Shown piece by piece: positions 44,899 through 53,879 of a stretch of 64,000 nt of DNA (the first letter of the stretch is position 1; each line of letters starts with the position of its first letter). Below the pieces are notes generated by a model. The model was not told the DNA's origin. It ran no database searches and saw only the letters and a program-made list of their open reading frames with translations. The DNA comes from WTGJ01 sp965237765 (GTDB taxonomy: Bacteria > Chloroflexota > Anaerolineae > Aggregatilineales > Phototrophicaceae): positions 434,001 to 498,000 of the forward strand of contig OZ250157.1 in NCBI GenBank assembly GCA_965237765.1. Reading direction: 5' to 3'. A program made the position numbers and the translations under genes.

Positions 44899-44904
44899 AC
44901 TATA
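44899..44904 (-). promoter_or_regulatory. Putative -10 box for leaderless coaE
   Basis: On the minus strand TATAGT is followed by seven bases and then the coaE ATG at 44891, the same geometry as at 35018-35031. Confidence 0.45.
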
Positions 44905-45032
44905 ACACAAATTGGCACGCGGGCGGGGATTGAGAACCCAGTGCATCCTCACTTGGGTTGAGTGGAAATGACAAACGCCAAGAGGTGGCTGAAGGTCAAA
45001 GCGCAGGCTAGCGCGGGTGGGCGCCGCACTGT

Positions 45033-45038
45033 TATACT
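45033..45038 (+). promoter_or_regulatory. -10 box of tRNA-Ala
   Basis: TATACT lies ten bases before the mature tRNA 5' end, leaving a short leader. I see no good -35. Confidence 0.5.
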
Positions 45039-45048
45039 CGCGCGCGGC

Positions 45049-45121
<73 letters not shown>

Positions 45122-45137
45122 CTTCAATTGCCATGAT

Positions 45138-45338
45138 TCATTTTTGATAAAGCAAATCGTTCAGGCTGTCGCCGATCAGGGTTACGGCGATGACGACGAG
45201 CGTGATGACCAGCGCGGGAAAGCCGCCAATCCACCATTCCGTCAACAGCGGCACGGCGTATTCGAACATCACCATCGGCAAATTCGCGGCCAGAGTGGGC
45301 ACGTTATTGATGTTGAATTCAGCAATGTTGAAGTCCAT
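45138..45338 (-). pseudogene. C-terminal remnant of a DppC-type peptide ABC permease
   Basis: A 66-residue open frame whose last ~50 residues (LTEWWIGGFPALVITLVVIAVTLIGDSLNDLL) match only the final TM helix and terminus of DppC/OppC permeases, where the text is FPGLAIxLTVLAxNLxGDGLRDALDP. The N-terminal ~20 residues match nothing. The rest of the permease is missing, so this is a truncated relic. It lies directly 3' of the tRNA-Ala and nine bases downstream of the serine hydrolase gene on the same strand. Confidence 0.7.
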
Positions 45339-45346
45339 CTTGTCGC

Positions 45347-46720
45347 TTATGCCGGTAAGGTTTTCCGGAACAAGAAACGCTCATACACCAGCTCAACCCG
45401 ACCCTTCTCTATAGTAAATTCCACAGTGACCCGGGAGGTAAGAGACATCGTAAAGAACAAGCGGTGCTTCTCGGTCAGCGTATCCGGAGTAAGGGGTAGT
45501 ATTACACCTCGGTGCTCCTCATAGCGAAGCTCAAGCATGAGCGAGCCGCCTATCTGACTGACTTGCGCCCCAATCGTGTTCATATAGGTATGATACGTTC
45601 CTGTTAGTTCGTTCAGCATCCGATCCCGTTCGATAAATAGCAGCGCGTTAGGATCTTCACCAAGCATCATCGCCAGACCATACATCGCAATAAAGTTCGG
45701 CACATAGGCAGCGCCGTTGGCTAAAACTGCGACCCCGATTCGTTTTTCTGGTAGAAAGCCCATGTAGGCCGTCGAAATATCTATCCATCCACCGTGCCCA
45801 GCGAGCGTATGTCCCAGAAAACCGGGGATTATATCCAGCCCATAGCCGTATCCGTTGCTGACTTCGGAATCCAACTGTCCTCGCGTGCTGATTTGCGGCG
45901 TGATCATTGCTTCTACGGATTGCGGTGAAAGCACACGATTGCCCTGGTAAGTGCCTCGGTTGATGAGCATCGAGACATATTTCGTCAAATCAAGCACATT
46001 GGTGACAAGGCCGGTGAATGAATTTACGTGGGTATAGAGATAAGGCTTTGGAACGAGCCGGCCCTCCACAAGCGCATAGAGCGTTGCCGCATCATGATCA
46101 GCCTCCACATCCGCTCTGGAAAAGTAGGAACGCGTCATGCCAAGGGGGGTGAGAACGTGTGCTTTGATGTAATCCTCAAAGCGGGTCCCGCTACACTCCT
46201 GAATCACTTTACTCAGCAGGGCATAGCCTTCATTGGAATAGAGGTATCGTTCACCCGGTTTTGCGACTGCCCAATGCTGCGCGTCTTTCAAGAAGAGTAA
46301 ATAATCCTCAACTGTGACAAGGGGCATCAGATCTTTTCGTGTCCCGATTACCGATTTCATCCGCGTTGACGATCCCAATCCCGGCAGCCCAGAAGTATGG
46401 GTCAATAGGTGCTTGAGCTTGATCGTCTCGCCGAAGGGTTTGATGTGAAATTCAGGAATGAATTTCGCAACTGGGTCCTCCAGACTTAATTTGCCCTGTT
46501 CTTGCAGTTGTAGAATAGCGACGGCTGTGAAGCTCTTGGTCACAGAGGCGACATCATAGACAGTTCCCGGCGTCGCAGGCAGCCTCTTCGCTACGCTGCG
46601 GAAACCGAACCCACGCGACCAGACGACTTCATCATCCTCGACGAGCGCCATGCTGATACCCGCCGTGTTCATGTCCGACATCTTTTCAAAGATGAAATAT
46701 TCCAGTTTCTTGAAATCCAT
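45347..46720 (-). CDS. Serine hydrolase of the beta-lactamase class C / S12 family
   Basis: A 457-residue penicillin-recognising hydrolase without signal peptide, so probably cytoplasmic. Active-site motifs: SVTK (Ser59-x-x-Lys62), YSN (Tyr161) in RYLYSNEGYALLS, and HGG (GHTLAGHGGWIDIST) in place of KTG. The C-terminal ~100 residues form an extra beta domain. Relatives include esterases, D-aminopeptidases and MlrB-like peptidases. The start at 46720 has AAGGA upstream; the frame is open further left without support. Base composition is visibly lower in GC than the flanks. The substrate may be an amide or peptide, judging from the adjacent amidase. Confidence 0.9.
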   Translation of the reverse strand: MDFKKLEYFIFEKMSDMNTAGISMALVEDDEVVWSRGFGFRSVAKRLPATPGTVYDVASVTKSFTAVAILQLQEQGKLSLEDPVAKFIPEFHIKPFGETIKLKHLLTHTSGLPGLGSSTRMKSVIGTRKDLMPLVTVEDYLLFLKDAQHWAVAKPGERYLYSNEGYALLSKVIQECSGTRFEDYIKAHVLTPLGMTRSYFSRADVEADHDAATLYALVEGRLVPKPYLYTHVNSFTGLVTNVLDLTKYVSMLINRGTYQGNRVLSPQSVEAMITPQISTRGQLDSEVSNGYGYGLDIIPGFLGHTLAGHGGWIDISTAYMGFLPEKRIGVAVLANGAAYVPNFIAMYGLAMMLGEDPNALLFIERDRMLNELTGTYHTYMNTIGAQVSQIGGSLMLELRYEEHRGVILPLTPDTLTEKHRLFFTMSLTSRVTVEFTIEKGRVELVYERFLFRKTLPA

Positions 46721-46739
46721 TTTTCGTCCTTGTTCTATT

Positions 46740-46880
46740 TCACCAAGCGAAGCGACCAACCTCACGCTTGTGGTTGAGCAGATGCAATGCGACTTTGGCC
46801 ACGCAGGGCTCGAGGACACCTTGCATCGCCTTGAGATCGTTGGACGGTGCCACGTGCACTACCCCAGAAACTGTATTCAC
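46740..46880 (-). CDS. Possible 46-residue ORF or gene remnant
   Basis: A short minus-strand frame with a GTG start at 46880, preceded by GAGAGGTG, ending 20 bases before the serine hydrolase start. It encodes a soluble peptide containing VHVAPSNDLKAMQGVLEP and ending VGRFAW, which looks protein-like but is not recognised. It may be a leftover of a larger enzyme gene. It fills most of the otherwise empty 200 bases between the amidase and the serine hydrolase. Confidence 0.25.
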   Translation of the reverse strand: MNTVSGVVHVAPSNDLKAMQGVLEPCVAKVALHLLNHKREVGRFAW

Positions 46881-46922
46881 ATGCTGAACACCTCTCTTTC
46901 AACATTGGGCAACAGAAACACC

Positions 46923-48326
46923 TCATAGAGTGGGCCGCGTATATCCGCCAAATGTCGTTTCTAAGTAAAGGGCTGCCGCCAGGGCCACATCTTCTCGCCA
47001 GGGACGAGCAACAGTCTGTACGCCGATTGGCAAACCTTCCGGGGAGCTGCCACAGCGCACTGTCGCCGCAGGCCATCCGGTCAGGTTGTAGGTCGCGCAA
47101 TAAGTAAAGGATTGAAGGATTTCCTGATTATCCAGTGAAGAACGGTGAGGCATCGCTGGGGTCGATGTTGTTGGGCTAACGATCAGATCGTAGTCGTTCA
47201 TGAATCCCAGCATTTTATCTTTGAACAGATCCCATTCCACTGTCAATGCCTCGAATTCAGCAGCCGTCATGCTGCCGCGGCTCTCCATTTGTGTAAGCAG
47301 CTTCTGCATGTAATCGCTGACCTGTTCTGTTCCCAGCGCTTTCAGTTGTTGTCGGGTCGATTCAACGCCCGCTGCGGTAGATAACCGGATATACAAATCA
47401 TAGGTGCTGGCAATGTCTGGCGGCTGTGTTTCTTCGATCAGAGCAACACCTGCCTGCTTGAAGGCATCAACCGCTTTCATTACCGTGGCCACCACTTCTG
47501 GCGTGCAAGTGACAATCCCATTATCGGTAAAGTACGCAACCCGAAGCGTTTTCAGATCGACCGCAGTCGGATCATGAAGGGGCAGAGGCAAGACGGAAGA
47601 ATCGTGTCCATCGGGGCCGGACAGTATCTCAAGACCCAGGATCAAATCTTCGACGTAGCGGGCCATCGGACCGTTTTGGGCTTTGAATGATGTCGCTCCC
47701 CGTGGTTGCATCAAAAACCCTGTGCGTGGAATCCGCCCTGTCGTTGGCTTGATCCCAGCAATTCCACAGTAATGTGCCGGTTCTCGTATGCTGCCACCAG
47801 AATCGCCACCGACACCCAAGGGGGATCCTCCGGCGGCAATAATGGCGCTTTCGCCTCCACTACTCCCACCTGGAAACCGATCTAGATCGTAGGGGTTGTT
47901 TGTCCGCCCATAGATCAGATTGTCGCTCTCTATCGACGCCCCAAACTCCGCCATGTTGGTGTTGCCCAGAGCGATCCCGCCCGCCTTTCGTAGGCGAGTC
48001 ACCACTTCACAATCATGCTCCATGAAATTGTTCGCCAGCCCTAGCGTGCCGTAGGTGCTGATCAAACCCTGGATTGCCATATAGTCTTTGACCGTGAAGG
48101 GGACCCCGTGCAAAGGGCCTGGCGTGTCGCCACGTGCCAGGGCTTGATCGGCAGCGCGCGCCTCTTGCAGCGCTTGCTCCGGTCGGAACTGCACGATTGC
48201 GTTGATCTTCGGATTAACATCTTCAATGCGCTGGATGTGTGCGCTGACGACCTCTTCCGAGGACACCTGTTTTTCCCGGATCATCTCCGCCAGTTTGGTC
48301 GCAGATGTGTAAATTAAATCTTCCAT
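46923..48326 (-). CDS. Amidase signature family amidohydrolase
   Basis: A 467-residue enzyme with the complete amidase Ser-cisSer-Lys triad: Lys80 (GVPFTVKD), Ser155 (PGGSSGGESA) and nucleophile Ser179 (GVGGDSGGSIREPA); the 99- and 24-residue spacings equal those of fatty acid amide hydrolase. Text such as LHGVPFTVKDYMAIQGLISTYG resembles GatA and aryl/indoleacetamide hydrolases. No gatB/gatC lies nearby, so a catabolic amidase is more likely than tRNA amidotransferase. AAGGA precedes the ATG. Codon and base use are less GC-rich than the regions to the left of 45 kb. Confidence 0.93.
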   Translation of the reverse strand: MEDLIYTSATKLAEMIREKQVSSEEVVSAHIQRIEDVNPKINAIVQFRPEQALQEARAADQALARGDTPGPLHGVPFTVKDYMAIQGLISTYGTLGLANNFMEHDCEVVTRLRKAGGIALGNTNMAEFGASIESDNLIYGRTNNPYDLDRFPGGSSGGESAIIAAGGSPLGVGGDSGGSIREPAHYCGIAGIKPTTGRIPRTGFLMQPRGATSFKAQNGPMARYVEDLILGLEILSGPDGHDSSVLPLPLHDPTAVDLKTLRVAYFTDNGIVTCTPEVVATVMKAVDAFKQAGVALIEETQPPDIASTYDLYIRLSTAAGVESTRQQLKALGTEQVSDYMQKLLTQMESRGSMTAAEFEALTVEWDLFKDKMLGFMNDYDLIVSPTTSTPAMPHRSSLDNQEILQSFTYCATYNLTGWPAATVRCGSSPEGLPIGVQTVARPWREDVALAAALYLETTFGGYTRPTL

Positions 48327-48384
48327 GTCTCATCCTTTGAGCGCCAACGAGCTTGAGCTACGTTTAGCCAGAGCCAGGACTTTA

Positions 48385-48951
48385 CTATCGTTCATCCGCC
48401 AGAAACGTCTGAAACTGTTGGAACACGCGCTTGACTCGTGGCAGCTCATCTGTGGATTTATTGTCGAGCCGAAGCAAGAGCGCTGCTGAAAGGGCATTCA
48501 ACAGCGTGAAGGGCACAACAGAGTTGCTGTAAAACCAGAGTTTTGCCGGAATCACAAAGGCGACATCCGATCGTCCGGCTGCTGGCGATAGCAGGCTATC
48601 TGTCAGTGTGACGATAGCTGCTCCGGAGTCCTTGGCAATCTCGATAGATTGCAGGGTGGCACGAGCGTACCGGGCGTTCGATATCGCGAAGAGGACATCT
48701 CCTTCAGAGATTCCAGCGAGATGGCGCTCGAATTCTACCGATTCGGGTTGCAGCAGGACGCAATCAAGGCCCATAAAACGCAGTGGATAGAAGAGATTTA
48801 GCGCCAGGGAATGCGAGAGATACAAGCCAATAATTTGGATGCGGCGCGCAGCCAGGAGCAAATCCACCGCGCGCTCGAAATCCTCCCCGGGTATCAAATC
48901 CGGGAGCGCTACGAGTTTCTGCGTCTCGAGCGGTAGCGTTGCGGTGATCAT
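48385..48951 (-). pseudogene. RpiR-family regulator, C-terminal SIS domain only
   Basis: The frame contains the sugar-phosphate binding SIS domain of an RpiR transcriptional regulator: EDFERAVDLLLAARRIQIIGLYLSHSLALN, EGDVLFAISNARYARATLQSIEIAKDSGA, VTLTDSLLSPAAGRSDVAFV. The N-terminal helix-turn-helix (~80-100 residues) is absent; homology stops at about 48930, where plus-strand permease homology begins. The frame stays open to 49077 only by running antisense through that permease. Without DNA-binding domain it cannot regulate normally. It may once have controlled the amidase and transporter genes. Confidence 0.75.
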
Positions 48952-49360
48952 CCTGGTCCTGGGATTCACAACCTGGATGCTGCTGGCGCGTCTGGTACGG
49001 GCGAACGTGCTGACACTCAGAGAACAGGAATTCGTGATCGCAGCGCGGTCGGTTGGCGCGGGCAATTTACGGATCATCTTCGTTCATATCCTTCCAAATA
49101 CCTTGGCACCGATCATTGTTTCCGCAACGCTCGGTATTTCCGGCGTGATCCTGATCGAAGCCTACGCGAGCTTTCTGGGGCTGGGCGTCCAACCACCGAC
49201 AGCAAGCTGGGGCAATATGGTTCAACTGGCGATGGCACGCTTCGACAAAGCCTGGTGGTTGTGGTTTTTTCCAGGCATCCTTATCCTGCTGACCGTATTA
49301 AGTGTCAATTTCATCGGTGATGGCCTGCGCGATGCTCTTGATCCTTATAGCACCAAATAA
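48938..49360 (+). pseudogene. 5'-truncated DppC-type peptide ABC permease
   Basis: About 140 residues of the C-terminal half of a DppC/OppC permease: LTLREQEFVIAARSVGAG (EAA coupling motif), RIIFVHILPNTLAPIIVSATL, LIEAYASFLGLGVQPPTASWG and FPGILILLTVLSVNFIGDGLRDALDP. The N-terminal half (~150 residues, first three TM helices) is missing. It begins exactly where the minus-strand RpiR fragment loses its N-terminus, so both genes were cut at one breakpoint near 48935. The residues upstream in frame (from 48839) are antisense RpiR and not permease. Confidence 0.8.
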
Positions 49361-49379
49361 GACTAGCTTTTAGCTAGTC
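49361..49379 (+). terminator. Small hairpin after the permease remnant
   Basis: Perfect seven-base arms (49361-49367 and 49373-49379) with a TTTTA loop directly after the stop. No T-tract follows, so termination is uncertain. Confidence 0.35.
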
Positions 49380-49516
49380 CACCAACACCTTCACATTCTG
49401 GGAAGATGCGCACGTACTAATATGCCAGGCAAGAAATATCACATTTCTTTGTTGAGGGCAGCGCGCACCTGCGCGACAATAGCCCGCGGCGCAGGCCGCA
49501 TGAGGCCCGGGGAAAC

Positions 49517-50311
49517 GTGGCAAAACGGAAGACTACTTCACCCAAAATAGAGTTGGCTGCCGTTCGCAAAACCTTTGTCACACCGCAGGGCCCCGTCGCT
49601 GCACTGGATGAGACGAACCTGCAAATCGCCACCAACGAAATCGTTTGCATCGTCGGTCCATCGGGCTGCGGCAAATCGACCCTGCTGAATCTGGTGGCCG
49701 GCTTCCTCGCGCCGAGCGCGGGCGAGGTTCTCGTCGATGGCGCACCGGTGCCCGGGCCGGGGGCGGAACGCGCGGTCGTCTTCCAACAGGATTCTATCTT
49801 CCCTTGGCTGACGGTGGCGCAGAACCTGGCCTATTGGCCGCGCGCGCGCGGTTTGCCCCCCAGCGAAGTTTCGCCGATTGTCGAGCGGCTGCTGGCCCTC
49901 GTCGGCCTGGCAGAATATCGCGATCTCTTCCCGCTGCAGCTCTCCGGCGGCATGAAGAAGCGCGTCGATTTGGCCCGCGCCTATGCCAACAAGCCGGCCA
50001 TCATGCTAATGGATGAGCCCTTCGGCGCGCTCGATGTGCTCACCAAAGAGAAAATGCAAATTGAGCTGCTGCGCCTCTGGCAGAAGGAAGCGCTGACCAT
50101 TCTCTTCGTAACGCATGACATCGAGGAAGCGCTCTTCATCGGCGACCGCGTGGTCGTGATGACGCCCCGCCCCGCGCGCGTGGCGGCGGATATTGCCGTC
50201 CCATTTGAACCAGAGCTGGACCCGCGCCGCAAGACCGCCGCCAGCTTTCAGGCGCTCCGCCAACAATTGATGGACATACTCAGCCAGAACGAAGCGGAGC
50301 CTGCCGCATGA
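49517..50311 (+). CDS. ABC transporter ATP-binding protein (SsuB/TauB/ThiZ type)
   Basis: A 264-residue ATPase with Walker A VGPSGCGKSTLLNLVAGF, Q-loop VVFQQDSIFPWLTV, signature LSGGMKKRVDLARA, Walker B IMLMDEPFGALD and H-loop FVTHDIEEALF. The QQDSIFPWLTV text and the companion genes place it in the nitrate/sulfonate/taurine/HMP importer family. It starts at a GTG with GGGGA just upstream. The stop overlaps the next ATG as ATGA, so the permease is coupled to it. Confidence 0.92.
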   Translation: MAKRKTTSPKIELAAVRKTFVTPQGPVAALDETNLQIATNEIVCIVGPSGCGKSTLLNLVAGFLAPSAGEVLVDGAPVPGPGAERAVVFQQDSIFPWLTVAQNLAYWPRARGLPPSEVSPIVERLLALVGLAEYRDLFPLQLSGGMKKRVDLARAYANKPAIMLMDEPFGALDVLTKEKMQIELLRLWQKEALTILFVTHDIEEALFIGDRVVVMTPRPARVAADIAVPFEPELDPRRKTAASFQALRQQLMDILSQNEAEPAA

Positions 50312-51078
50312 TGCTGCCGGAAGAAGGCGCACGCCAGCGAACGCGCCGCAAGCGCGTCATTAGCCTGGCATCGATCCTGCTGGTACTGCTCTGCTGGTAT
50401 CTCGTTACCACGGAATGGGGGCTGGTCTCTTCGCTCAAATTGCCCAGCCCGGAGCGCGTGCTGAATACGCTGGTGTAGGTGCGCACCACGATATTGCGCC
50501 AGGCCCTGGTTACCTTCTACCGCGTCAGCCTCAGTTTCCTCGCCGGTTCGGCGCTGGGTGTGTTGGTCGGCCTGGTGATGAGCCGTTTTCGCGTGGTCTA
50601 CGCGCTGCTGGAGCCGCTCATCGAATCGCTTCGCCCCATTCCGCCGATCGCCCTCATCCCTTTCTTCATCCTCTGGTTCGGAATCGGCATATTCGGGCAG
50701 GTCTTACTGGCCGGGTTGGGTTGCTTTATGGTCATGGTGGTGAGCACCATCGAAGCGGTGCGCAACGTGCCACGCATTTACATCCAGGCGGCGCGTTCGC
50801 TCGGCGCAGAACAAGACCACATCTACCGCACAGTCATCCTCCCGGCCATCGTGCCCGAGCTGATCGCCGGTTGGCGCGTGGCCTTGGCGCTGGCTTTCGG
50901 CTTGATGATCGCGGCGGAGCTGATGGGCGCGCAGGAAGGCATCGGCTTCATGATCATGGTCGCGCGCCGCAGCCTGAATACACAGACCATCCTGCTCGGC
51001 ATTATCATCATCGGCATCAAGGCGGCGCTGGCGGATCGGCTACTTCACTACTTCACCCGCCGCCTGACGCGCAGGCCC
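50308..51078 (+). pseudogene. SsuC/TauC-type ABC permease interrupted by an in-frame TAG
   Basis: From the ATG at 50308 the frame encodes a normal permease N-terminus (first TM helix ISLASILLVLLCWYLV, then LPSPERVLNTLV), hits TAG at 50476-50478, and continues in the same frame from GTG 50479 with ILRQALVTFYRVSLSFLAG, SLRPIPPIALIPFFILWFG, AARSLGAEQDHIYRTVILPAIVPELIAG (EAA motif) and LLHYFTRRLTR. Nothing else appears missing at the stop, so it is a simple nonsense codon or base error. Alternatively the GTG could restart translation, giving a protein lacking TM1. No permease stop codon occurs at the expected end: the sequence runs directly into binding-protein coding sequence in another frame at ~51070. 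Confidence 0.8.
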
Positions 51079-52088
51079 AAGACGAGATGGTCAGCGTCCG
51101 TTATGGCGTATCACCGTTCCAGGATACGCTGCTGCCCGTCCTCGGGCAGGAATTCGGTTGGTATGCGGAAGAAGGACTCGACGTCGAATTCGTCATCCTC
51201 GGCTGGACGGAAGTACAAGAGGCGCTGGCCGCCGGCGAAGTGGACGTCGCCATCAACAACATCTCCTCGGTCATTGCCACCTACGATGCGTTCCAATTCG
51301 CTTACGTCTACGGCTTCAACATCTTTGACGCCGGCGCAGCTTTGATGGCCAAGCCGGAATTCAAGTCAGTTGAGGAATTCGAAGACGAAGGGATGGAGCG
51401 CGCGGATGCCGTCATCGCGGCCCTGCAGCAGATGCAAGGGCGTACCGTCGTAACCACTGGCAATACCGATATGGGCCAAGCGGTCGTCGGTTCGGCGGCG
51501 CGCGTCGGCCTGGACCCAGACATGGACATCACCATCATCGACCTGAACCCGGACGAAGGCCTGGCCGCCTTCCTCTCCGGCACAGGCGACTTCTACCTGG
51601 GCGGGATCCCACAGCGCACGCGCGCGACGGCCGAGGGTTATAAGCCGATTGTCGTCGGCGCGGACCTGGCGCCGTCACCGCTTAACGGCATCATCACCAC
51701 ACCGGATTACGCCGCCGAGAACCAGGAAACATTGCTGAAACTGCTGCGCGTTTGGTTCCGCATCGTCAACTTCGTCGAAGAGAACACGGGTGAGGGCGCG
51801 GGCATCATCCTCGATGTCCTCAATGCCCAGACCGGCGCCAATATGGCCGTCGAGGGCTACAAGATATTCTGGCAGGGTTACGAGCATTACCCGCTCAACC
51901 CGAGCGAAATCGAGCGCGACATCCTCTCGGAGGATGGCTACAGCTACTGGCGCGCGCGCTGGGACGACACGAATGACTACTTCGTGAACGTCAGCGGTGT
52001 CATCAGCGAGCCAGTGCCCATTGAAGGCGTCTTCTTGATGGAAGAAATCCACGCCGCCTACCTGGAAATGTTTGGCGAAGAAGAATAG
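51069..52088 (+). pseudogene. NMT1/THI5-like substrate-binding protein lacking start and signal peptide
   Basis: About 339 residues of an ABC binding protein: VSVRYGVSPFQDTLLPVLGQ, EFGWYAEEGLDVEFVILGWTEVQEALAAGEVDVAI (typical SsuA/ThiY), later FLSGTGDFYLGGIPQRTRA. The frame begins with AQAQDEMV, which looks like the end of a signal peptide and its cleavage site, but the start codon and the hydrophobic core are absent because permease coding sequence is joined directly upstream in a frame differing by one. ATG 51087 is in frame but would give a non-exported protein. Either a deletion removed the intergenic region or the assembly has lost it. The rest of the gene is intact. Confidence 0.75.
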
Positions 52089-52101
52089 CGCCTGTCAATA
52101 A

Positions 52102-52125
52102 GAGGGGCTGCCACGGCGGCCCCTC
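52102..52125 (+). terminator. GC-rich stem-loop after the binding-protein gene
   Basis: Seven-base perfect arms GAGGGGC / GCCCCTC (52102-52108, 52119-52125) lie 14 bases after the stop. There is no T-tract, so it may stabilise mRNA more than end it. Confidence 0.4.
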
Positions 52126-52146
52126 AATTGCCTAAGCAGACAACTC

Positions 52147-52937
52147 ATGACCATCATCGACGCACATATGCATTATGGCACAGACCCGGCCATCGCCGAG
52201 CATCTCATCGTGCCTTATGTGCAATACAACCAGCCCACATCCATCATCCGCATGCTGGATGACTACGGTCTCGCCCGTGGCGTATTGCTGCCGCCAGACC
52301 GCATCCTCAACCCGCCGCGCGATACCGATTATTGGGAGGCGAACGAGGCCGTCTCGCGCGCCGTCGCGGCTTACCCAGACCGACTCATCGGTGCGATTCG
52401 TTTAAATCCGCTCTTCGGGGAGGAATTCGTCTGGGAGACAGTGCGGTATTTTGTGGAAGAACGCGGCCTGGGGGGTATCAAGATGGTCGCGCGCGCCGAT
52501 TTTTACAATCCAGCCTGCGCGTCATCGGCCCAGTATTCGAGGCGGCGGCACAATACAACATCCCCATCCTCTTCCATTCAGGACACCCCAGCCGCGACTT
52601 GCCTTCGCTCCAGGGTTACGCGGCGCGCCAATACCCGCAGGTTACAGTCATCATCGCGCACATCGGTTTGCACGATTACCTGACGGAGACCATCCTCGCT
52701 TGCAAAGAAGCGCCCAATGTCTTCGCCGATATGAGCCAGGCCTGGCCCTACGATATCAAAGCCTTCGTGCGCGCTGTCGGCGCCGAGCGCTTGCTATATG
52801 GCAGCGATGCGCCCTTCCAGTCGCCGCTCATAGAACGCGTCAAAGTAGAGGAATGCCGCTTCAGCGACGCGGAGCTGGAGCTGATCTTTCATCAAAACGC
52901 CGAGCGCATCTGGGGCTTCCCCGCCGAATCAACATGA
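52147..52937 (+). pseudogene. Amidohydrolase (TIM-barrel, amidohydrolase 2 family) with one frameshift
   Basis: The first part (ATG 52147) has TIIDAHMHYG (metal HxH), RMLDDYGLARGVLLPPD and GGIKMVARADFYNP. Near 52512 the frame shifts by -1 and the protein continues as SLRVIGPVFEAAAQYNIPILFHSGHPSRD, VIIAHIGLHDYL, VFADMSQAWP, RLLYGSDAPFQSP (metal Asp) to a normal end at 52937. Restoring one C in the AATCCAGCC tract gives an uninterrupted ~264-residue enzyme with all metal ligands. So the gene is either a very recent pseudogene or carries a homopolymer sequencing error. It would hydrolyse a C-N or C-O bond of the imported compound. Its stop overlaps the kinase ATG. Confidence 0.85.
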
Positions 52938-53869
52938 GCGGGCTCACACCCGAATTTGACGTCATCTCCGTCGGCTCCTGGACAAATTTTGACCACCTGC
53001 TCGAGGTAATCGCTCTGCCCGCGCCGGGCGATACGGTGAATATTCGCAGCCCTATCGACGAAGTGGAGCGCGTATATTTTGGCGGTTGCGCACCCAATGT
53101 GGCGGTGGGCGCCGCGCAGCTGGGGGCGCGCGCGGCGCTGGTGAGCGTGGTCGGCGATGATTTTCGAACACGTGGCTACGCAGCCTATTTGGATGAGCGT
53201 GGCGTCGACCAGCGGGCGGTGCAACTCATCGCCGACGAACGCTGCGGGCATAGTTTCTTATTCCGCGATGGCGCTGGGAACTCCGTCTGCATATCGCAAA
53301 TTGGTGTCGCCGCGCGGCAAGAAGAATACGCGCCGGATCCGGCCACCCTCGCGGCGGCAAAAGTGGCCGTCGTCACCTATCGCTTCGACCGTTTCACCCT
53401 GCGCGCGGCGGAACTGGCGCGGGCAGGCGGCGCGCGCGTGATTGTGAGCGGCGCCCTGGTGACGGCGCCGGCGTTGGCCGCCTCCTTCATAACCACATCA
53501 GACATTCTGGTTTGCACCGAGCATGAGCTGGCGCAACTCGTCTCGCTGCTGGCTTGTGTCGAAGCGACTGCGCTATTGGAGATGGGGTTGTCGGCAATTG
53601 TCCGCACACGCGGCGCGGCGGGCGCGAGCTGGCAAACCGCGCAGTCCCGTGGCAGCAGCCCTGCCGTAGTTGCATCACGCGTCATAGACCCCACCGGTGC
53701 TGGGGATGGCTTCATCGCGGGTTTGGCGGTGGGAATGGCGCAGGGACAATCGCTACCCGCCGCCATCCGCCTCGGCGCGAGCGTCGCCAGCTTTGTCGTG
53801 GAAGCCGTTGGTTGCCAGACGAAACTGCCGACTATGACAGAGGCGAGGGCGCGCCTGGCGGAACAGTGA
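52934..53869 (+). CDS. PfkB-family carbohydrate/nucleoside kinase
   Basis: A 311-residue ribokinase-fold enzyme. N-terminal signature VYFGGCAPNVAVGAAQLGARAALVSVVGDD and C-terminal anion-hole/catalytic motif DPTGAGDGFIAGLAVG (catalytic Asp in GAGD) are intact. It phosphorylates a sugar, nucleoside or related alcohol with ATP. The start at 52934 is set by the ATGA overlap with the amidohydrolase; the frame is open much further upstream without support. The operon order (importer, amidohydrolase, kinase) suggests uptake, hydrolysis and phosphorylation of one compound, which cannot be named. Confidence 0.9.
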   Translation: MSGLTPEFDVISVGSWTNFDHLLEVIALPAPGDTVNIRSPIDEVERVYFGGCAPNVAVGAAQLGARAALVSVVGDDFRTRGYAAYLDERGVDQRAVQLIADERCGHSFLFRDGAGNSVCISQIGVAARQEEYAPDPATLAAAKVAVVTYRFDRFTLRAAELARAGGARVIVSGALVTAPALAASFITTSDILVCTEHELAQLVSLLACVEATALLEMGLSAIVRTRGAAGASWQTAQSRGSSPAVVASRVIDPTGAGDGFIAGLAVGMAQGQSLPAAIRLGASVASFVVEAVGCQTKLPTMTEARARLAEQ

Positions 53870-53879
53870 AGCCGAGGCT

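Noticed and set aside
49361..49516. A second attachment site (copy of the tRNA-Ala 3' end) closing the island.
   Set aside because: No repeat of the T-arm/acceptor sequence is visible between 49360 and 49520, so integrase-type insertion is unproven. No integrase gene is present.
50476..50478. Stop-codon recoding (amber read-through or pyrrolysine) in the permease.
   Set aside because: No recoding signal or pyl genes are seen, and the same operon has a second lesion, so mutation or error is simpler.
50415..51068. An upstream extension of the binding-protein frame giving a 557-residue protein.
   Set aside because: The extension is Arg/His/Pro-rich shadow of the permease frame and shows no protein pattern.
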